Source: Shewanella vesiculosa (GTDB lineage Bacteria; Pseudomonadota; Gammaproteobacteria; Enterobacterales; Shewanellaceae). Taken from it: a stretch of 64,000 nucleotides of DNA. The position numbers and the translations under genes were made by a program. Where the stretch lies: contig NZ_CP073588.1 in the NCBI RefSeq assembly GCF_021560015.1, positions 3,518,501 through 3,582,500 of the forward strand, written 5' to 3'. A model generated the notes under the pieces. The model worked only from the letters and a program-made list of their open reading frames with translations, searched no databases and had not been told where the DNA came from. This document shows positions 1 through 12,759 of this stretch, one piece after another (position 1 is the stretch's first letter; each line of letters opens with the position of its first letter).

Positions 1-189
1 CCAGAGCCAGTGATGATGATCCGTAAAACAGTACGTAAAATGGCTGACGGTGAAACATTACTTGTTATAGCGGATGATCCTGCCACTACACGAGACATAC
101 CCAGCTTTTGTGAATTTATGGATCACACCTTAATTGCTAGCGATACCAGTAAAACGCCATATCACTATTTACTCAAAAAAGGACTTTAA
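1..189 (+). CDS. tusA: TusA sulfur-carrier protein, C-terminal part (cut by window edge)
   Basis: Last 62 codons of TusA, the small sulfur-relay protein that receives persulfide sulfur from IscS and hands it on for 2-thiolation of tRNA wobble uridines. The window opens on PEPVMMIRK, the residues right after the conserved active-site cysteine, so that Cys lies just outside the window. The blocks [12 protein letters not shown] and YHYLLKK match the family. Full-length members have about 80 residues, so roughly 20 are missing. The stop codon is followed after two bases by the MOSC gene, which suggests co-transcription. The reading is clear although no start is present. Confidence 0.9.
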   Translation, partial: PEPVMMIRKTVRKMADGETLLVIADDPATTRDIPSFCEFMDHTLIASDTSKTPYHYLLKKGL

Positions 190-191
190 AA

Positions 192-635
192 ATGACAATC
201 ACATTGGAAGCAATCGCATACAAAACAGCAAAACGCGGCGTGATGAAACCCGCTTTCTGTGCCAATGTGACTTTAGAGCGCGGTGTCGAGAATGACGTTT
301 TTGGCCGACCAGGTAAACGCCAGGTGACAGTGATGTCAAAACAGCAATGGCAAAAAGCCTGCCTGCAAATTAATGTAGATTTAGATTGGTTAACTCGTCG
401 AGCTAACTTATTGATCAGCGGCTATGAATTTAGCCCTGCGGATGTAGGTAAAACGATCTCAATTGGTACTGAACTAAAACTACAAATCACTGGCGAAACC
501 GATCCATGTAAAAAAATGCAACAAGCTCACTCAGGGCTTGAACAAGCATTAACACCTGAATGGCGTGGCGGAGTCACCTGCCGCGTGATCCAAGCTGGCT
601 TAATACAAGCCGATGACTCTGTAAATATCGATTAG
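192..635 (+). CDS. MOSC domain protein
   Basis: A 147-residue stand-alone MOSC (molybdenum cofactor sulfurase C-terminal) domain protein. MOSC domains are beta-barrel modules thought to carry sulfur on a conserved cysteine or to serve molybdenum-cofactor enzymes; most stand-alone members have no proven substrate. Visible landmarks are the ENDVFGRPGKRQVT segment near residues 33-47, the RANLLISG block near 70-77, and Cys106 within TDPCKKM, the expected position of the conserved cysteine. No signal peptide or membrane segment is seen, so it should be cytoplasmic. It starts two bases after the tusA stop; a sulfur carrier beside a putative sulfur-handling domain is suggestive but does not prove a shared pathway. 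Confidence 0.8.
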   Translation: MTITLEAIAYKTAKRGVMKPAFCANVTLERGVENDVFGRPGKRQVTVMSKQQWQKACLQINVDLDWLTRRANLLISGYEFSPADVGKTISIGTELKLQITGETDPCKKMQQAHSGLEQALTPEWRGGVTCRVIQAGLIQADDSVNID

Positions 636-928
636 CAAAATCGATAAATCATTTTCATTTAAGCCTTTCATATTAAAATCTAACGCTATAGCACTCATTG
701 TTTGTTAATCGATAACAAACATGCGTGTTATCGTCTGTCATTAATTGATACAGATTTGTTATACCCCTTATCGGTAATTTATGCGATAAAGGAACCATTC
801 AAACCGACAAACGCAGTAAAGCCAAGTACTCTTCAGGTCATCTAATCATGCTAAATGAGATGACCTAGACGAGTATTAAGCTTGATTAAATCCACTGAAA
901 ATAAAAACGACAACGGATAATCTACTCT
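636..928. promoter_or_regulatory. Intergenic region with palindromes and a long stem-loop
   Basis: No gene is seen. Three inverted repeats stand out. The first is tttgtta/taacaaa (701-707 and 713-719, 5-base spacer). Overlapping it is cgataaca/tgttatcg (710-717 and 726-733, 8-base spacer). Further on is a stem with perfect 9-base arms aggtcatct/agatgacct (835-843 and 858-866), extended by tactc/gagta at 827-831 and 871-875. The first two look like repressor operators for the downstream amidohydrolase gene. The third has no U-tract and may be an mRNA leader hairpin. These roles are inference. Confidence 0.4.
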
Positions 929-3900
929 ATGTTGACTCAAAAACTCACCCCTATTTACACCGCTATGGCACTTACTCTAGGTATTTCTAGCTTTGCCTAT
1001 GCCGAAGATGACAAAGTAAAATGGCACGTAAATGCTCCTGAAAATGCGCCATTGAGTAAAATTGATATTAATGTTACTGAAGGGACATGGATGAACATCA
1101 ATGTATCACCTGATGGTGAACACATTGTATTTGATCTATTAGGTGATATTTACCAAATACCGATAGCTGGAGGTGAAGCAAAACCACTGGCACAAGGTAT
1201 AGCTTGGCAAATGCAGCCAGTATATAGCCCAGACGGTAAGTATAGCTTTCACCTCTGATGAAGATGGTGGCGATAATATTTGGATAATGAATGCCGATGG
1301 CACTAATCCACACATGCAATAACGACTGAAACCTTTCGTTTACTCAACAGCCCAGCCTGGAGTCCTGACTCACAGTATTTAGTAGCCAGAAAACACTTCA
1401 CTGGCACTCGCAGTTTAGGAGCCGGTGAAGTGTGGATGTTTCACGTTGCTGGTGGCGAAGGGGTAAAACTAACTGAGCGTCCTAACGAGCAAAAAGATTT
1501 AGGCGAACCCGCCTATTCACCTGATGGCCGTTATATTTACTTCAGCCAAGATGCGACCCCAGGTAAAACCTTTCACTATTCTAAAGACTCGGTAAAAGGC
1601 ATTTATAAGATCAAACGTTACGACACACAAACAGGCGATATTGAAGTATTGATTGAAGGTACTGGCGGTGCGATTAGACCAACACCAAGCCCTGACGGCA
1701 AAACCCTTGCTTACATCAAACGTGATGGATTCCAGTCAACGCTCTATTCTCTCGATTTAACCTCTGGTGAAGAAACCAAGCTGTATGACAAACTTGATCG
1801 TGATATGCAGGAAACATGGGCTATTCATGGTGTTTACCCAACAATGTCGTGGACCAAAGACAATAAGCACATCGTATTTTGGGCTAAAGGTAAAATCAAT
1901 AAACTTGATGTCGACAGTAAACAAGTAACAGACATTCCATTCAGTGTTAACACTCAAAGAGATATCCAGCCATCAGTCCGCTTTACTCAAAACTTAGATA
2001 AAGATGAATTTGATGTAAAAATGCTGCGTATGGCACAAGTGTCACCAGATGGCGAAAAAGTAGTATTTGAAGCCTTAGGTAAAATTTGGATTCGTGATAT
2101 TAAAGACGGTAAACATAAACGATTAACCCGTTTAGATGATGACATCAATGAGCTATTCCCACAGTGGTCACGTGACGGTAAAGACATAGTATTCACCACT
2201 TGGAATGATCAACAGCAAGGCACCGTCAGTGTTGTTAGCGCCAGAGGTGGTAAAGCCAAGGTGTTGACCAACGAGCCTGGCAAATATGTCGAACCAACCT
2301 TTTCACCTAATGGCGAATATATTGTTTATCGAAAAGCGCGCGGTGGCTACATGACACCACGAACTTGGTCACAAGAACCCGGTTTATATAAAGTCGATAT
2401 CAAAGGAAAGCAAAGTACCAAACTAACAGCCAGTGGCCATCAACCACAATTCGGAGCTGACTCAGACCGTGTTTACTTTATGGATTCAGGGGAAACCCCA
2501 GAGTTTGCCTCTATCGGCATGAACGGTTTTGAAAAACGTACCCATTACACCAGCGACCATGCTACCGAGTTTCGTTTATCACCCAACGGTGAGCACTTAG
2601 CTTTTGCTGAACGCTTTAGAGTGTATGTCACTCCCTTTGCTAAACACGGTGAAACCATTGCGATTGGGCCTAAAGCAACCAACTTACCCATTACTCAACT
2701 AAGCGCCCGTGCAGGTGAAAGCATTAGCTGGAACGGTAAGAACAACCAACTGTATTGGACATTGGGCCCAGATTTATATCAAGCCGATGTAGACACTCAA
2801 TATACAAAAGCGGAAACCAAGGTCGATCCTAAAATCACTGCAATTGGTTTTAAAGATAAAGCTGATGTTCCACGTGGAACAGTGGTATTTACCGGCGGCA
2901 AAGTGATTACGATGGAAAATGACCAAGTTATTGATAATGGTGTCGTTATCGTTAAAGACAATAAAATTGTTAGTGTTGGTGATGCTAATACAGTCATTCC
3001 TAAAAATGCCCAAATTATCGATATTAGCGGCAAAACCATCATGCCCGGCCTGTTTGATGCTCACGCTCATGGTGGCCAAGCAGATGATGAGATTATTCCA
3101 CAACAAAACTGGGCCTTATATTCAGGTCTGTCACTTGGGGTAACAGCTATTCACGACCCATCAAATGACACAACAGAAATATTTGCCGCTTCAGAACAAC
3201 AAAAAACAGGCAAAATTGTTGGACCGCGTATTTTCTCTACGGGGACGATTTTATACGGAGCAAACTTACCTGGTTACACTTCGCATGTTGATTCACTTGA
3301 TGATGCAAAGTTCCACTTAGAGCGTCTTAAAAAAGTCGGTGCATTTAGCGTTAAGAGTTACAACCAACCACGTCGTGATCAACGCCAACAAATTATTGCT
3401 GCTGCGCGAGAGCTCGAAATGATGGTAGTGCCTGAAGGTGGCAGTTTACTGCAGCACAATTTATCCATGATAGCCGATGGTCACACGACGGTAGAACATT
3501 CATTGCCAGCAGCATCAATTTACAATGATATTAAGCAATTCTGGAGCCAAACAGAAGTTCACTATACTCCAACGCTAGTGGTTGCATATGGTGGTATTTC
3601 TGGTGAGCATTACTGGTATGATAAAACCGACGTTTGGGCTCACCCTCGCCTAAGTATGTATGTGCCGCACGATATACTTGATGCCCGATCAATGCGAAGA
3701 ACCACAGCACCGGACGAACATTACAACCACTTTAATGTTGCCCGCGTAGCCAATGAGTTAAACAACATCGGCGTTAAACCTAATATTGGTGCTCATGGTC
3801 AACGAGAAGGATTAGCAGCACATTGGGAAATGTGGATGTTTGCTCAAGGCGGCATGAGTAATATGGAAGTATTAAAAACCGCGACAATTAATCCGGCGAC

Positions 3901-4099
3901 AACCTTTGGTATGGACCATCAACTGGGTTCTATCAAAGTGGGTAAATTGGCTGACTTAATTGTGATTGATGGCGATCCATTAGCCGATATAAGAACGACT
4001 GATAAAGTCACTTACACTATGGTTAATGGTAAGCTATTTAATTCAGAAACCATGAATCAACTAAATGGTGATAAACATAAACGTAAGCCGTTTCTTTGA
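929..4099 (+). CDS. Secreted beta-propeller amidohydrolase (TolB-like N-terminus), two compensating indels
   Basis: Encodes about 1056 residues. A signal peptide ends near residue 25 (SFAYA|EDD), so the protein is exported. Next comes a long stretch of PD40/TolB-type propeller blades with repeated SPDGK/SPDG motifs. A C-terminal metal-dependent amidohydrolase domain starts near residue 650 (TVVFTGGKVITMENDQ), with metal-binding HAH near residues 712-714 (PGLFDAHAHG) and a closing block KLADLIVIDGDPLADI. The substrate is unknown; relatives act on cyclic amides or peptides. The first frame stops at 1258. The correct reading continues in another frame between about 1240 and 1313 (FTSDEDGGDNIW, IMNADGTNP), then returns to the original frame. 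A perfect parS palindrome lies inside the gene at 2866-2881. Confidence 0.8.
2866..2881. other. parS centromere site inside a coding region
   Basis: Perfect 16-base palindrome tgttccacgtggaaca. It fits the parS consensus tGTTNCACGTGNAACa bound by chromosomal ParB. Here it encodes D-V-P-R-G-T-V at the junction between propeller and amidohydrolase domains. It lies about 12 kb from dnaA and 25 kb from parAB, within the usual origin-proximal zone. The sequence is seen directly; ParB binding is inferred from the conserved site. Confidence 0.85.
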
Positions 4100-4129
4100 A
4101 AAAATCTAACGATTAAGTTAAGCCAATAA

Positions 4130-4160
4130 AAAAGGTGTTCCACGTGGAACACCTTTTTTT
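4130..4160. terminator. Bidirectional terminator between amidohydrolase and tag
   Basis: Stem ggtgttccac/gtggaacacc (4134-4153) flanked by an A-run on the left and a T-run on the right, so it can end transcription from both convergent genes. The stem is built from a complete parS palindrome, which means that it has essentially no loop as DNA; in RNA the central bases would open. Confidence 0.8.
4136..4151. other. parS centromere site within terminator stem
   Basis: A second copy of tgttccacgtggaaca, identical over 16 bases to the site at 2866-2881 and 1.27 kb from it. Paired parS sites close to the origin are the usual arrangement for ParB loading. The intergenic position between convergent genes is free of coding constraint. 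Confidence 0.9.
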
Positions 4161-4175
4161 ATACTTTTAATAAAA

Positions 4176-4740
4176 TCAATACTGACCATAACAATGACAA
4201 TCTGTGGTGTGATCATTCACCATGCCCACGGCTTGCATAAATGCATAACAAATTGTCGGACCAACAAAGTTAAAACCAAGCTTTTTTTAACGCCTTAGAC
4301 ATAGCTTCAGATTCTGGTGTTTGTACAGGAACCTGGCTTAATGAACTGAAGTTATTTTCTTTAGGTTTACCACCAACAAAACCCCATAAAAACTTAGAGA
4401 AATCATCACCCTGCTCTACAAATGCTAAATAAGCTTTAGCATTTCTGATGATCGAGTTTATTTTAAGACGATTGCGCACAATACCCGGTTCGAGCATTAA
4501 CTCTGCCACTTTAATTTGATCGTACTGTGCAATAATACTCGGCTCAAAATTAGCAAACAGTAATTCGTAATTTTGTTGCTTTTTTAGAATGGTAATCCAA
4601 GACAATCCGGCTTGTTGGCCATCAAGACATAACTTAGCAAAAAGCTGTTTAGGATCAAATTCAGGTCGTCCCCAAACAGTATCATGATAATGCTGATATA
4701 AAGGGTCTTCACTTACCCAGCCACATCGGTTAACTTGCAT
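4176..4740 (-). CDS. tag: DNA-3-methyladenine glycosylase I (frameshifted)
   Basis: Tag removes 3-methyladenine from alkylated DNA, starting base-excision repair. The protein starts MQVNRCGWVSEDPLYQHYHDTVWG and carries the zinc-snap ligands of the family: Cys and His near the N-terminus, then NDHTTDC near the C-terminus. The uninterrupted frame stops at 4270 after KALKKAWF. Removing one base from the T-run at 4282-4288 (seven T on the plus strand) restores KALKKLGFNFVGP and reading on to a stop at 4176. The repaired length is 187 residues, the same as E. coli Tag. I regard the indel as a probable base-calling error. The gene is convergent with the amidohydrolase and divergent from glyQ. Confidence 0.88.
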
Positions 4741-4852
4741 GGTACGGTTCCATTAACGTTTTCAGTAGTACGTTAAAAAATAACCTACATCTACCTTGCT
4801 CTACAAGGTATAATCATCAACATTTTCTATTAATAGCCTGACAGTAGTAGAC

Positions 4853-5758
4853 ATGACGACGAAACATGACGTAAAGACATTTCAGGGGTTCATCCTAACC
4901 CTTCAGGAATATTGGGCGCAGCAAGGTTGCGCAATTGTTCAACCTCTAGATATGGAAGTTGGCGCTGGTACTTTCCACCCGCAGACGTTCTTACGTTCAT
5001 TAGGCCCTGAGCCAATGAGCAGTGCATACGTGCAACCGTCTCGCCGTCCTACTGATGGACGCTATGGTGAAAACCCTAACCGCTTACAGCATTACTACCA
5101 ATTTCAAGTGGTCCTCAAGCCATCGCCAGATAATATTCAAGAGCTTTATTTAGGCTCACTTGAAGCTCTAGGCATCGATACTCAAATACATGATATTCGC
5201 TTTGTCGAAGACAATTGGGAATCACCAACATTGGGCGCATGGGGCTTAGGCTGGGAAGTTTGGCTCAATGGTATGGAAGTGACACAGTTTACTTACTTCC
5301 AACAAGTTGGCGGTATTGAATGTAGTCCTGTTACCGGCGAAATTACTTACGGTCTAGAACGTCTAGCAATGTACATTCAGGAAGTTGATAGTGTATATGA
5401 TCTGGTGTGGACAGACGGACCTTTAGGCCGTGTGACCTATGGTGATATTTTTCACCAGAACGAAGTTGAGCAATCGACTTATAACTTCGAACACGCCGAT
5501 GTCGATTTTATGTTCACCCTGTTCGATCAATGTGAAAAGATGTGCATGCACTTATTATCACTAGAAAAACCATTACCACTACCTGCTTACGAGCAAGTAA
5601 TGAAAGCATCGCACGCTTTCAATTTACTTGATGCACGCCATGCAATTTCTGTCACCGAACGTCAGCGTTATATCCTTCGCGTTCGTACGATGGCAAAAGG
5701 TGTTGCAGAATCTTATTATCAAGCACGTGAAGCGCTTGGCTTCCCACTGTGTAAGTAG
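4853..5758 (+). CDS. glyQ: Glycyl-tRNA synthetase alpha subunit
   Basis: Alpha chain of the bacterial alpha2beta2 glycyl-tRNA synthetase. It holds the class II catalytic core that activates glycine and charges tRNA-Gly. At 301 residues it matches the family (about 300). Conserved segments include [20 protein letters not shown] (residues 31-50), [19 protein letters not shown] and [21 protein letters not shown]. It is followed after nine bases by glyS, so the two form an operon. The 112-base gap upstream holds a tataat -10-like element at 4809-4814 without a convincing -35. Confidence 0.97.
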   Translation: MTTKHDVKTFQGFILTLQEYWAQQGCAIVQPLDMEVGAGTFHPQTFLRSLGPEPMSSAYVQPSRRPTDGRYGENPNRLQHYYQFQVVLKPSPDNIQELYLGSLEALGIDTQIHDIRFVEDNWESPTLGAWGLGWEVWLNGMEVTQFTYFQQVGGIECSPVTGEITYGLERLAMYIQEVDSVYDLVWTDGPLGRVTYGDIFHQNEVEQSTYNFEHADVDFMFTLFDQCEKMCMHLLSLEKPLPLPAYEQVMKASHAFNLLDARHAISVTERQRYILRVRTMAKGVAESYYQAREALGFPLCK

Positions 5759-5767
5759 AGGTAACAG

Positions 5768-7852
5768 ATGAATTTTGAAAACTTACTCATTGAAGTGGGC
5801 ACCGAAGAATTACCGCCAAAGGCGCTACGCACATTAGCGGAATCTTTTTTAGCTAACTTTACCGATGAATTAACCAAAGCAGACCTGCCATTTGATTCTG
5901 CCGTTTGGTATGCAGCCCCACGACGCTTGGCCATTAACGTATTGGGATTAGCTTTAGCACAAGCCGATAAAATCGTTGAAAAACGCGGTCCTGCGGTTAG
6001 CTCAGCATTTGATGCTGACGGTAACCCAACTAAAGCAGCACAAGGCTGGGCCCGTGGTAATGGCATTACGGTTGAGCAAGCAGAGCGTTTAACAACCGAT
6101 AAAGGTGAATGGTTAGTTCACCAAGCTAAAGTGGTTGGTGTTGAAACCAAAAGCTTAATTGCTGACATGGCACAACGAGCACTCGATAAATTACCTATCC
6201 CTAAACCAATGCGTTGGGGAAACAACAAAACTCAGTTTATTCGCCCAGTTCACACTGTGACCATGCTATTAGGCAACGAGTTAGTTGCGGGTGAATTACT
6301 TGGTATTAAATCTGACCGCGTTATTCGTGGCCACCGATTTATGGGTAAAGCCAGCTTTGAGTTAGATCATGCCGACAACTATTTAGCCGCGCTAAAAGAG
6401 CAAGGTAAAGTACTAGCAGATTATGAATTACGTAAATCGCTAATCAAAGTTGATGCTGAAGCTGCAGCAGCTAAATTAGGTGGTATTGCCGATATTCAAG
6501 ACGGCCTACTAGAAGAAGTCGCTTCATTGGTTGAATGGCCAATAGTGCTAACTGCTAGCTTTGAAGAAAAGTTTCTAAATGTGCCTTCAGAAGCCTTAGT
6601 TTACACCATGAAAGGTGATCAAAAGTACTTCCCGGTATTTGATAACGCCGGCAAGTTATTACCTAATTTTATCTTTGTCACCAATATAGAATCAAAAGAT
6701 CCACAGCAGATTATTTCAGGCAACGAAAAAGTCGTTCGTCCACGTCTGGCTGATGCAGAGTTCTTCTTTAACACTGATAAAAAGCACACGCTTGAGTCTC
6801 GTATTGCCAGTTTAGATACGGTTGTATTCCAAAAGCAGCTGGGCACACTAAAAGCGCGCGTTGAACGTATTTCAGCGTTAGCAGGCTTTATTGCAACACA
6901 AATGAACGACAATGGCGTCAATACTAATAGTCTAGATGCTAGCCGTGCAGGCTTATTGTCTAAAGCAGACCTTATGACCAACATGGTCATGGAGTTTACT
7001 GATACCCAAGGCACTATGGGCATGCATTACGCCCGCTTAGACGGCGAAACAGAAGCGGTAGCGCTAGCACTTGAAGAACAATATAAGCCTAAGTTCTCTG
7101 GTGATACAGTACCAACAGCAAATGTATCTTGCGCTGTTGCTTTAGCTGAAAAACTCGATACTTTAGTGGGTATTTTTGGTATTGGCCAAGCACCTAAAGG
7201 CGCGGCAGATCCATTTGCACTTCGTCGAGCTGCTATCGGTATTTTGCGAATTATTGTTGAACACAAGCTACCTTTGGACTTAGTAGAATTAATTGCTAAA
7301 GCACAAACCTTGCATGCTGCAAACATCACCAATGCGAATACCAGTGAGGATGTCCTAGAGTTCCTACTGGCACGTTTCCGAGCCTGGTATCAAGATAAAG
7401 GTATTCAAGTTGATGTTATTTTAGCCGTGCTTGCTCGTCGTCCGACTCGCCCAGCTGATTTTGACAGTCGCGTTAATGCAGTATCTCATTTCCGTGGTTT
7501 AGAAGCGTCTAGTGCGCTTGCTGCAGCCAATAAGCGTGTTTCTAATATCTTGGCTAAAGTTGAAGGTAAACTGCCTGAAACCATCAACCAAGCACTATTA
7601 AGCGAAACAGCAGAAAAAACCTTAGCAGCTAAACTTGCACAACTGCAACCACAGTTAGCCCCCTTGTTTGCCACAGGTGATTACCAACAAGCATTAACCT
7701 TATTAGCTGACTTACGTGAGAGCGTCGATCAGTTCTTTGAAGATGTGATGGTAATGGCAGATGATGAAGCATTGAAAAACAACCGTTTAGCTTTGTTAAC
7801 TAATCTTCGTGAGCAGTTCTTACACGTTGCGGATATTTCATTACTACAATAG
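5768..7852 (+). CDS. glyS: Glycyl-tRNA synthetase beta subunit
   Basis: Beta chain of the tetrameric glycyl-tRNA synthetase, which contributes tRNA recognition including the C-terminal anticodon-binding region. It has 694 residues, close to the E. coli 689. It begins [20 protein letters not shown], the family hallmark, and contains [20 protein letters not shown] and the [16 protein letters not shown] segment. A ribosome-binding sequence (agagg) sits in the nine-base gap after glyQ. Transcription ends at the strong terminator just downstream. Confidence 0.97.
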   Translation: MNFENLLIEVGTEELPPKALRTLAESFLANFTDELTKADLPFDSAVWYAAPRRLAINVLGLALAQADKIVEKRGPAVSSAFDADGNPTKAAQGWARGNGITVEQAERLTTDKGEWLVHQAKVVGVETKSLIADMAQRALDKLPIPKPMRWGNNKTQFIRPVHTVTMLLGNELVAGELLGIKSDRVIRGHRFMGKASFELDHADNYLAALKEQGKVLADYELRKSLIKVDAEAAAAKLGGIADIQDGLLEEVASLVEWPIVLTASFEEKFLNVPSEALVYTMKGDQKYFPVFDNAGKLLPNFIFVTNIESKDPQQIISGNEKVVRPRLADAEFFFNTDKKHTLESRIASLDTVVFQKQLGTLKARVERISALAGFIATQMNDNGVNTNSLDASRAGLLSKADLMTNMVMEFTDTQGTMGMHYARLDGETEAVALALEEQYKPKFSGDTVPTANVSCAVALAEKLDTLVGIFGIGQAPKGAADPFALRRAAIGILRIIVEHKLPLDLVELIAKAQTLHAANITNANTSEDVLEFLLARFRAWYQDKGIQVDVILAVLARRPTRPADFDSRVNAVSHFRGLEASSALAAANKRVSNILAKVEGKLPETINQALLSETAEKTLAAKLAQLQPQLAPLFATGDYQQALTLLADLRESVDQFFEDVMVMADDEALKNNRLALLTNLREQFLHVADISLLQ

Positions 7853-7873
7853 TGTCAGTCGACTATCATTAAC

Positions 7874-7900
7874 AAAAAAAGCGCCGAAAGGCGCTTTTTT
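7874..7900 (+). terminator. Rho-independent terminator after glyS
   Basis: Stem agcgcc/ggcgct with a gaaa tetraloop (7880-7895), preceded by an A-run and followed by six T. It ends the glyQS operon. Confidence 0.9.
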
Positions 7901-7997
7901 ATGGGCAATACAATGATAAAACTCAAATGATGATAAAAAGCATATCTTAATCAATCTACAACCGGATCACCAAAGACAGACTACTTTTAAAGTGTAT

Positions 7998-9048
7998 CTA
8001 AAACTGCATCAGCTTTTGATGTAGTACAATAAACTCTTCTTCACTCAAGTCCACTTGGGCCAACAACAGCGCCAATGCTTGAGGTAATTTATCAACCTGT
8101 TGCAACATCGAACACTCACTAATAATATTGGCTTTCCAAATGAGTAATGCCATCTCATCCACAGGTTTAATATTGCTATTCGCTAACAAAGTTAATGATG
8201 CTTCAAAGTGCTCTGGTAATTGCCAGTAACGAGCTAAAAGCGCACTCAGCGTTAATGACTTGGTGGTCATCACTTGCTTAAACAACGAAGAACTCGGCTG
8301 CTCTCCGGGCTCTGCTTGATAAAAAGCATCCACCAGCAATTTAAAAATCGCAATTTTACCCACGTCATGTAACAAACCTAATAAAAAAGCACGATCTCTT
8401 TGCTCAGAGCGAGCCAATTCGCTGGCTAAAAAAAGCCACTTGCATAGAATGACGCCAAATTTCTGCACCAAAGCGTCGAAAATAAATAGCTTTGATATCA
8501 ATTAATTCTCGGGCTAAGCAAGTGGTAATAAACTGCCTTAACTGCTGTCGCCCCACCTGCACTAAAGCTTGTTGAATGCTACTAACATCCGTATCTGCAC
8601 GTTTAAATGCGGGTGAATTGCATAGTTTGAGTACTTCAACACACAATAAAGGGTCTTGCTCAATGAGCTTTATTAGCTCTTGGGTTTCAATACTGTCATC
8701 AGCAAGCTTCTTATCAAGTTCGAGTATTTTACTAGGGAGTTTTAATACATTTTCAGCAATAGACTCTGGTGAGCTAAGTGCTTGCTCAATTTTTTGCATT
8801 ACGCTTCGTTCAAGATTATTGGCAATACCTGTGGTGGTTGATTGTTGGCTAGCAAACAATAAACTATAAAACAATGCCGACAAATCTAACTGCGACTCAG
8901 CTGCAAGTTTAGGTGTAATTTCAACAGCGGGTTGTGTCGATTGTTGTTTGATCTGCTGGCGTTTTTCAACTGATGTTTTGCCAGTAAATTTAACTTGTTC
9001 ATTACGGTCACGAATATTGAATAATTTTTTAAAAAAACCAGTAACCAC
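7998..9048 (-). CDS. HDOD domain signalling protein (frameshifted)
   Basis: Repaired product about 349 residues. The N-terminal third is polar and lysine-rich (KTSVEKRQQIKQQ). The rest is an HDOD domain, the HD-like fold without nuclease activity that is found in two-component and cyclic-di-GMP-linked signalling proteins. The landmarks are LLCVEVLKLCNSPAF, IQQALVQVGRQQLRQF and LLGLLHDVGKIAIF. The upstream part ends prematurely at 8404 in SQRIGSL. Dropping one base from the A-run at 8428-8434 joins it as HSMQVAFLASELARSEQRDRA with the remainder. The function in the cell is unknown. It lies downstream of gyrB behind a strong terminator, so it should have its own promoter. Confidence 0.8.
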
Positions 9049-9106
9049 AATTAATAACCTTATGAGAAGTTGAATTAAATACTATATAACCATAGTAAAA
9101 AAATAC

Positions 9107-9139
9107 AAAAAAGGGTGCCCTATAGGCACCCTTTTTTTT
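9107..9139 (-). terminator. Terminator after gyrB
   Basis: Perfect 13-base stem aaaaaagggtgcc/ggcaccctttttt (9107-9119, 9125-9137) with a five-base loop and flanking A/T runs. It ends the dnaA-dnaN-recF-gyrB transcript. Confidence 0.9.
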
Positions 9140-9149
9140 AAAAACGCGC

Positions 9150-11582
<2,433 letters not shown>

Positions 11583-12666
11583 TTATTCAATAACCGTTAC
11601 TCGCCCTTGTTCCACATGAAACATCCTGTTTGGAGGGCTAGATAACGAATCGACTATTGCTTGCGGATCGATCGCAGTGACAAAAATTTGTGCACCGGTT
11701 TCGGTTAACTGCTGAAGCAATAGCTGCCTATGCTGTGCATCCAACTCCGACGGTAAATCGTCGACTAGATAAATACTATTTTTATCTAGTTGTTGTTTGA
11801 GCAACTTTCCCTGTGCAATACGCAGTGCACAGACTAATAATTTTAATTGTCCACGGGACAACGCATCCTGCGCTGGTAAATTACCCACTCGCAAACGTAA
11901 GTCTGCTTTGTGGGGGCCGCTGCCCGTATTACCAGCGGCTAAATCTCTTGAGTATTGGTTTTCAAGTAATTGGGCAAAATCCGTTTTACTGTCCCATCCT
12001 CGGGTAAAAGAAACCTTAATATCAATATGAGGTAAAAACACCCCGATTATACCCTTTAGTAGCTCATTTAACGAGTCTACATATAGATTTCGTATATCGG
12101 TAACCTGTTCAGCATACCGCACCAACTCCTTATCCCAAAACTGTATTTGGCTGTAGGAAGATTGATTTCTAAGTAATTGATTGCGCTGCTTTAATACCTT
12201 TCGAGTATTTCACCCAAGCTTGATAAAAATTCGGATCAGAATGAAATGCACCCCAATCGATAAATTGACGTCGAGCTTTAGGTCCCTCGAACAATAACGA
12301 AAAACTTTCTGGGGTGATGACTTGAATAGGCAAGGTTTCGGCTAAGGTCGATAAACGCTTAACCTTTTCACCATCAATTTTAACTTCTGTCTCACCACTT
12401 CGATAACGACGTAAACCTATTTTACAGTCTCGTTCAGCGTCTATTAAATGGGCAAACAAGGTGAGTTTATCGTCTTCATGGTTGATCACACGTTGCGATA
12501 AATGGCTACGAAATGAGCGGCCCATACCCAAAAAATAAATAGCTTCAAGAATACTGGTTTTGCCACTGCCATTTTGACCGTAAATCAAATTTAAGCCCTT
12601 ACAAGGCTCCAATGATGCTGAGGTAATGTTACGAAATGAACTGATGGTAATACGCGATAAACTCAT
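11583..12666 (-). CDS. recF: RecF recombination mediator (frameshifted)
   Basis: RecF is an SMC-like ATPase that loads RecA at single-strand gaps with RecO and RecR. The N-terminal part shows [20 protein letters not shown] (Walker A) and [13 protein letters not shown]. The C-terminal part has the signature [18 protein letters not shown] and Walker [13 protein letters not shown]. The frame breaks after QAWVKYSK; deleting one base in the ttt at 12208-12210 gives [19 protein letters not shown] and a continuous 360-residue protein, the usual length. The final codons (RMFHVEQGR) overlap a degenerate parS. It lies between dnaN and gyrB in the standard order. Confidence 0.92.
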
Positions 12667-12759
12667 GAAAACCTATTTGTGATAACCGCTGTGATTAATC
12701 CAGTAAAGACAAATAAGGCGCCTTACAGCACCTTATATAACTTGTTAGACAATAATCCG

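Noticed and set aside
1438..1453. Half parS (tgtttcacgt) in the amidohydrolase gene
   Set aside because: Only the left half matches; the right half has six mismatches.
6619..7332. Long antisense frames opposite glyS
   Set aside because: Shadow frames of a strongly conserved gene with no family resemblance.
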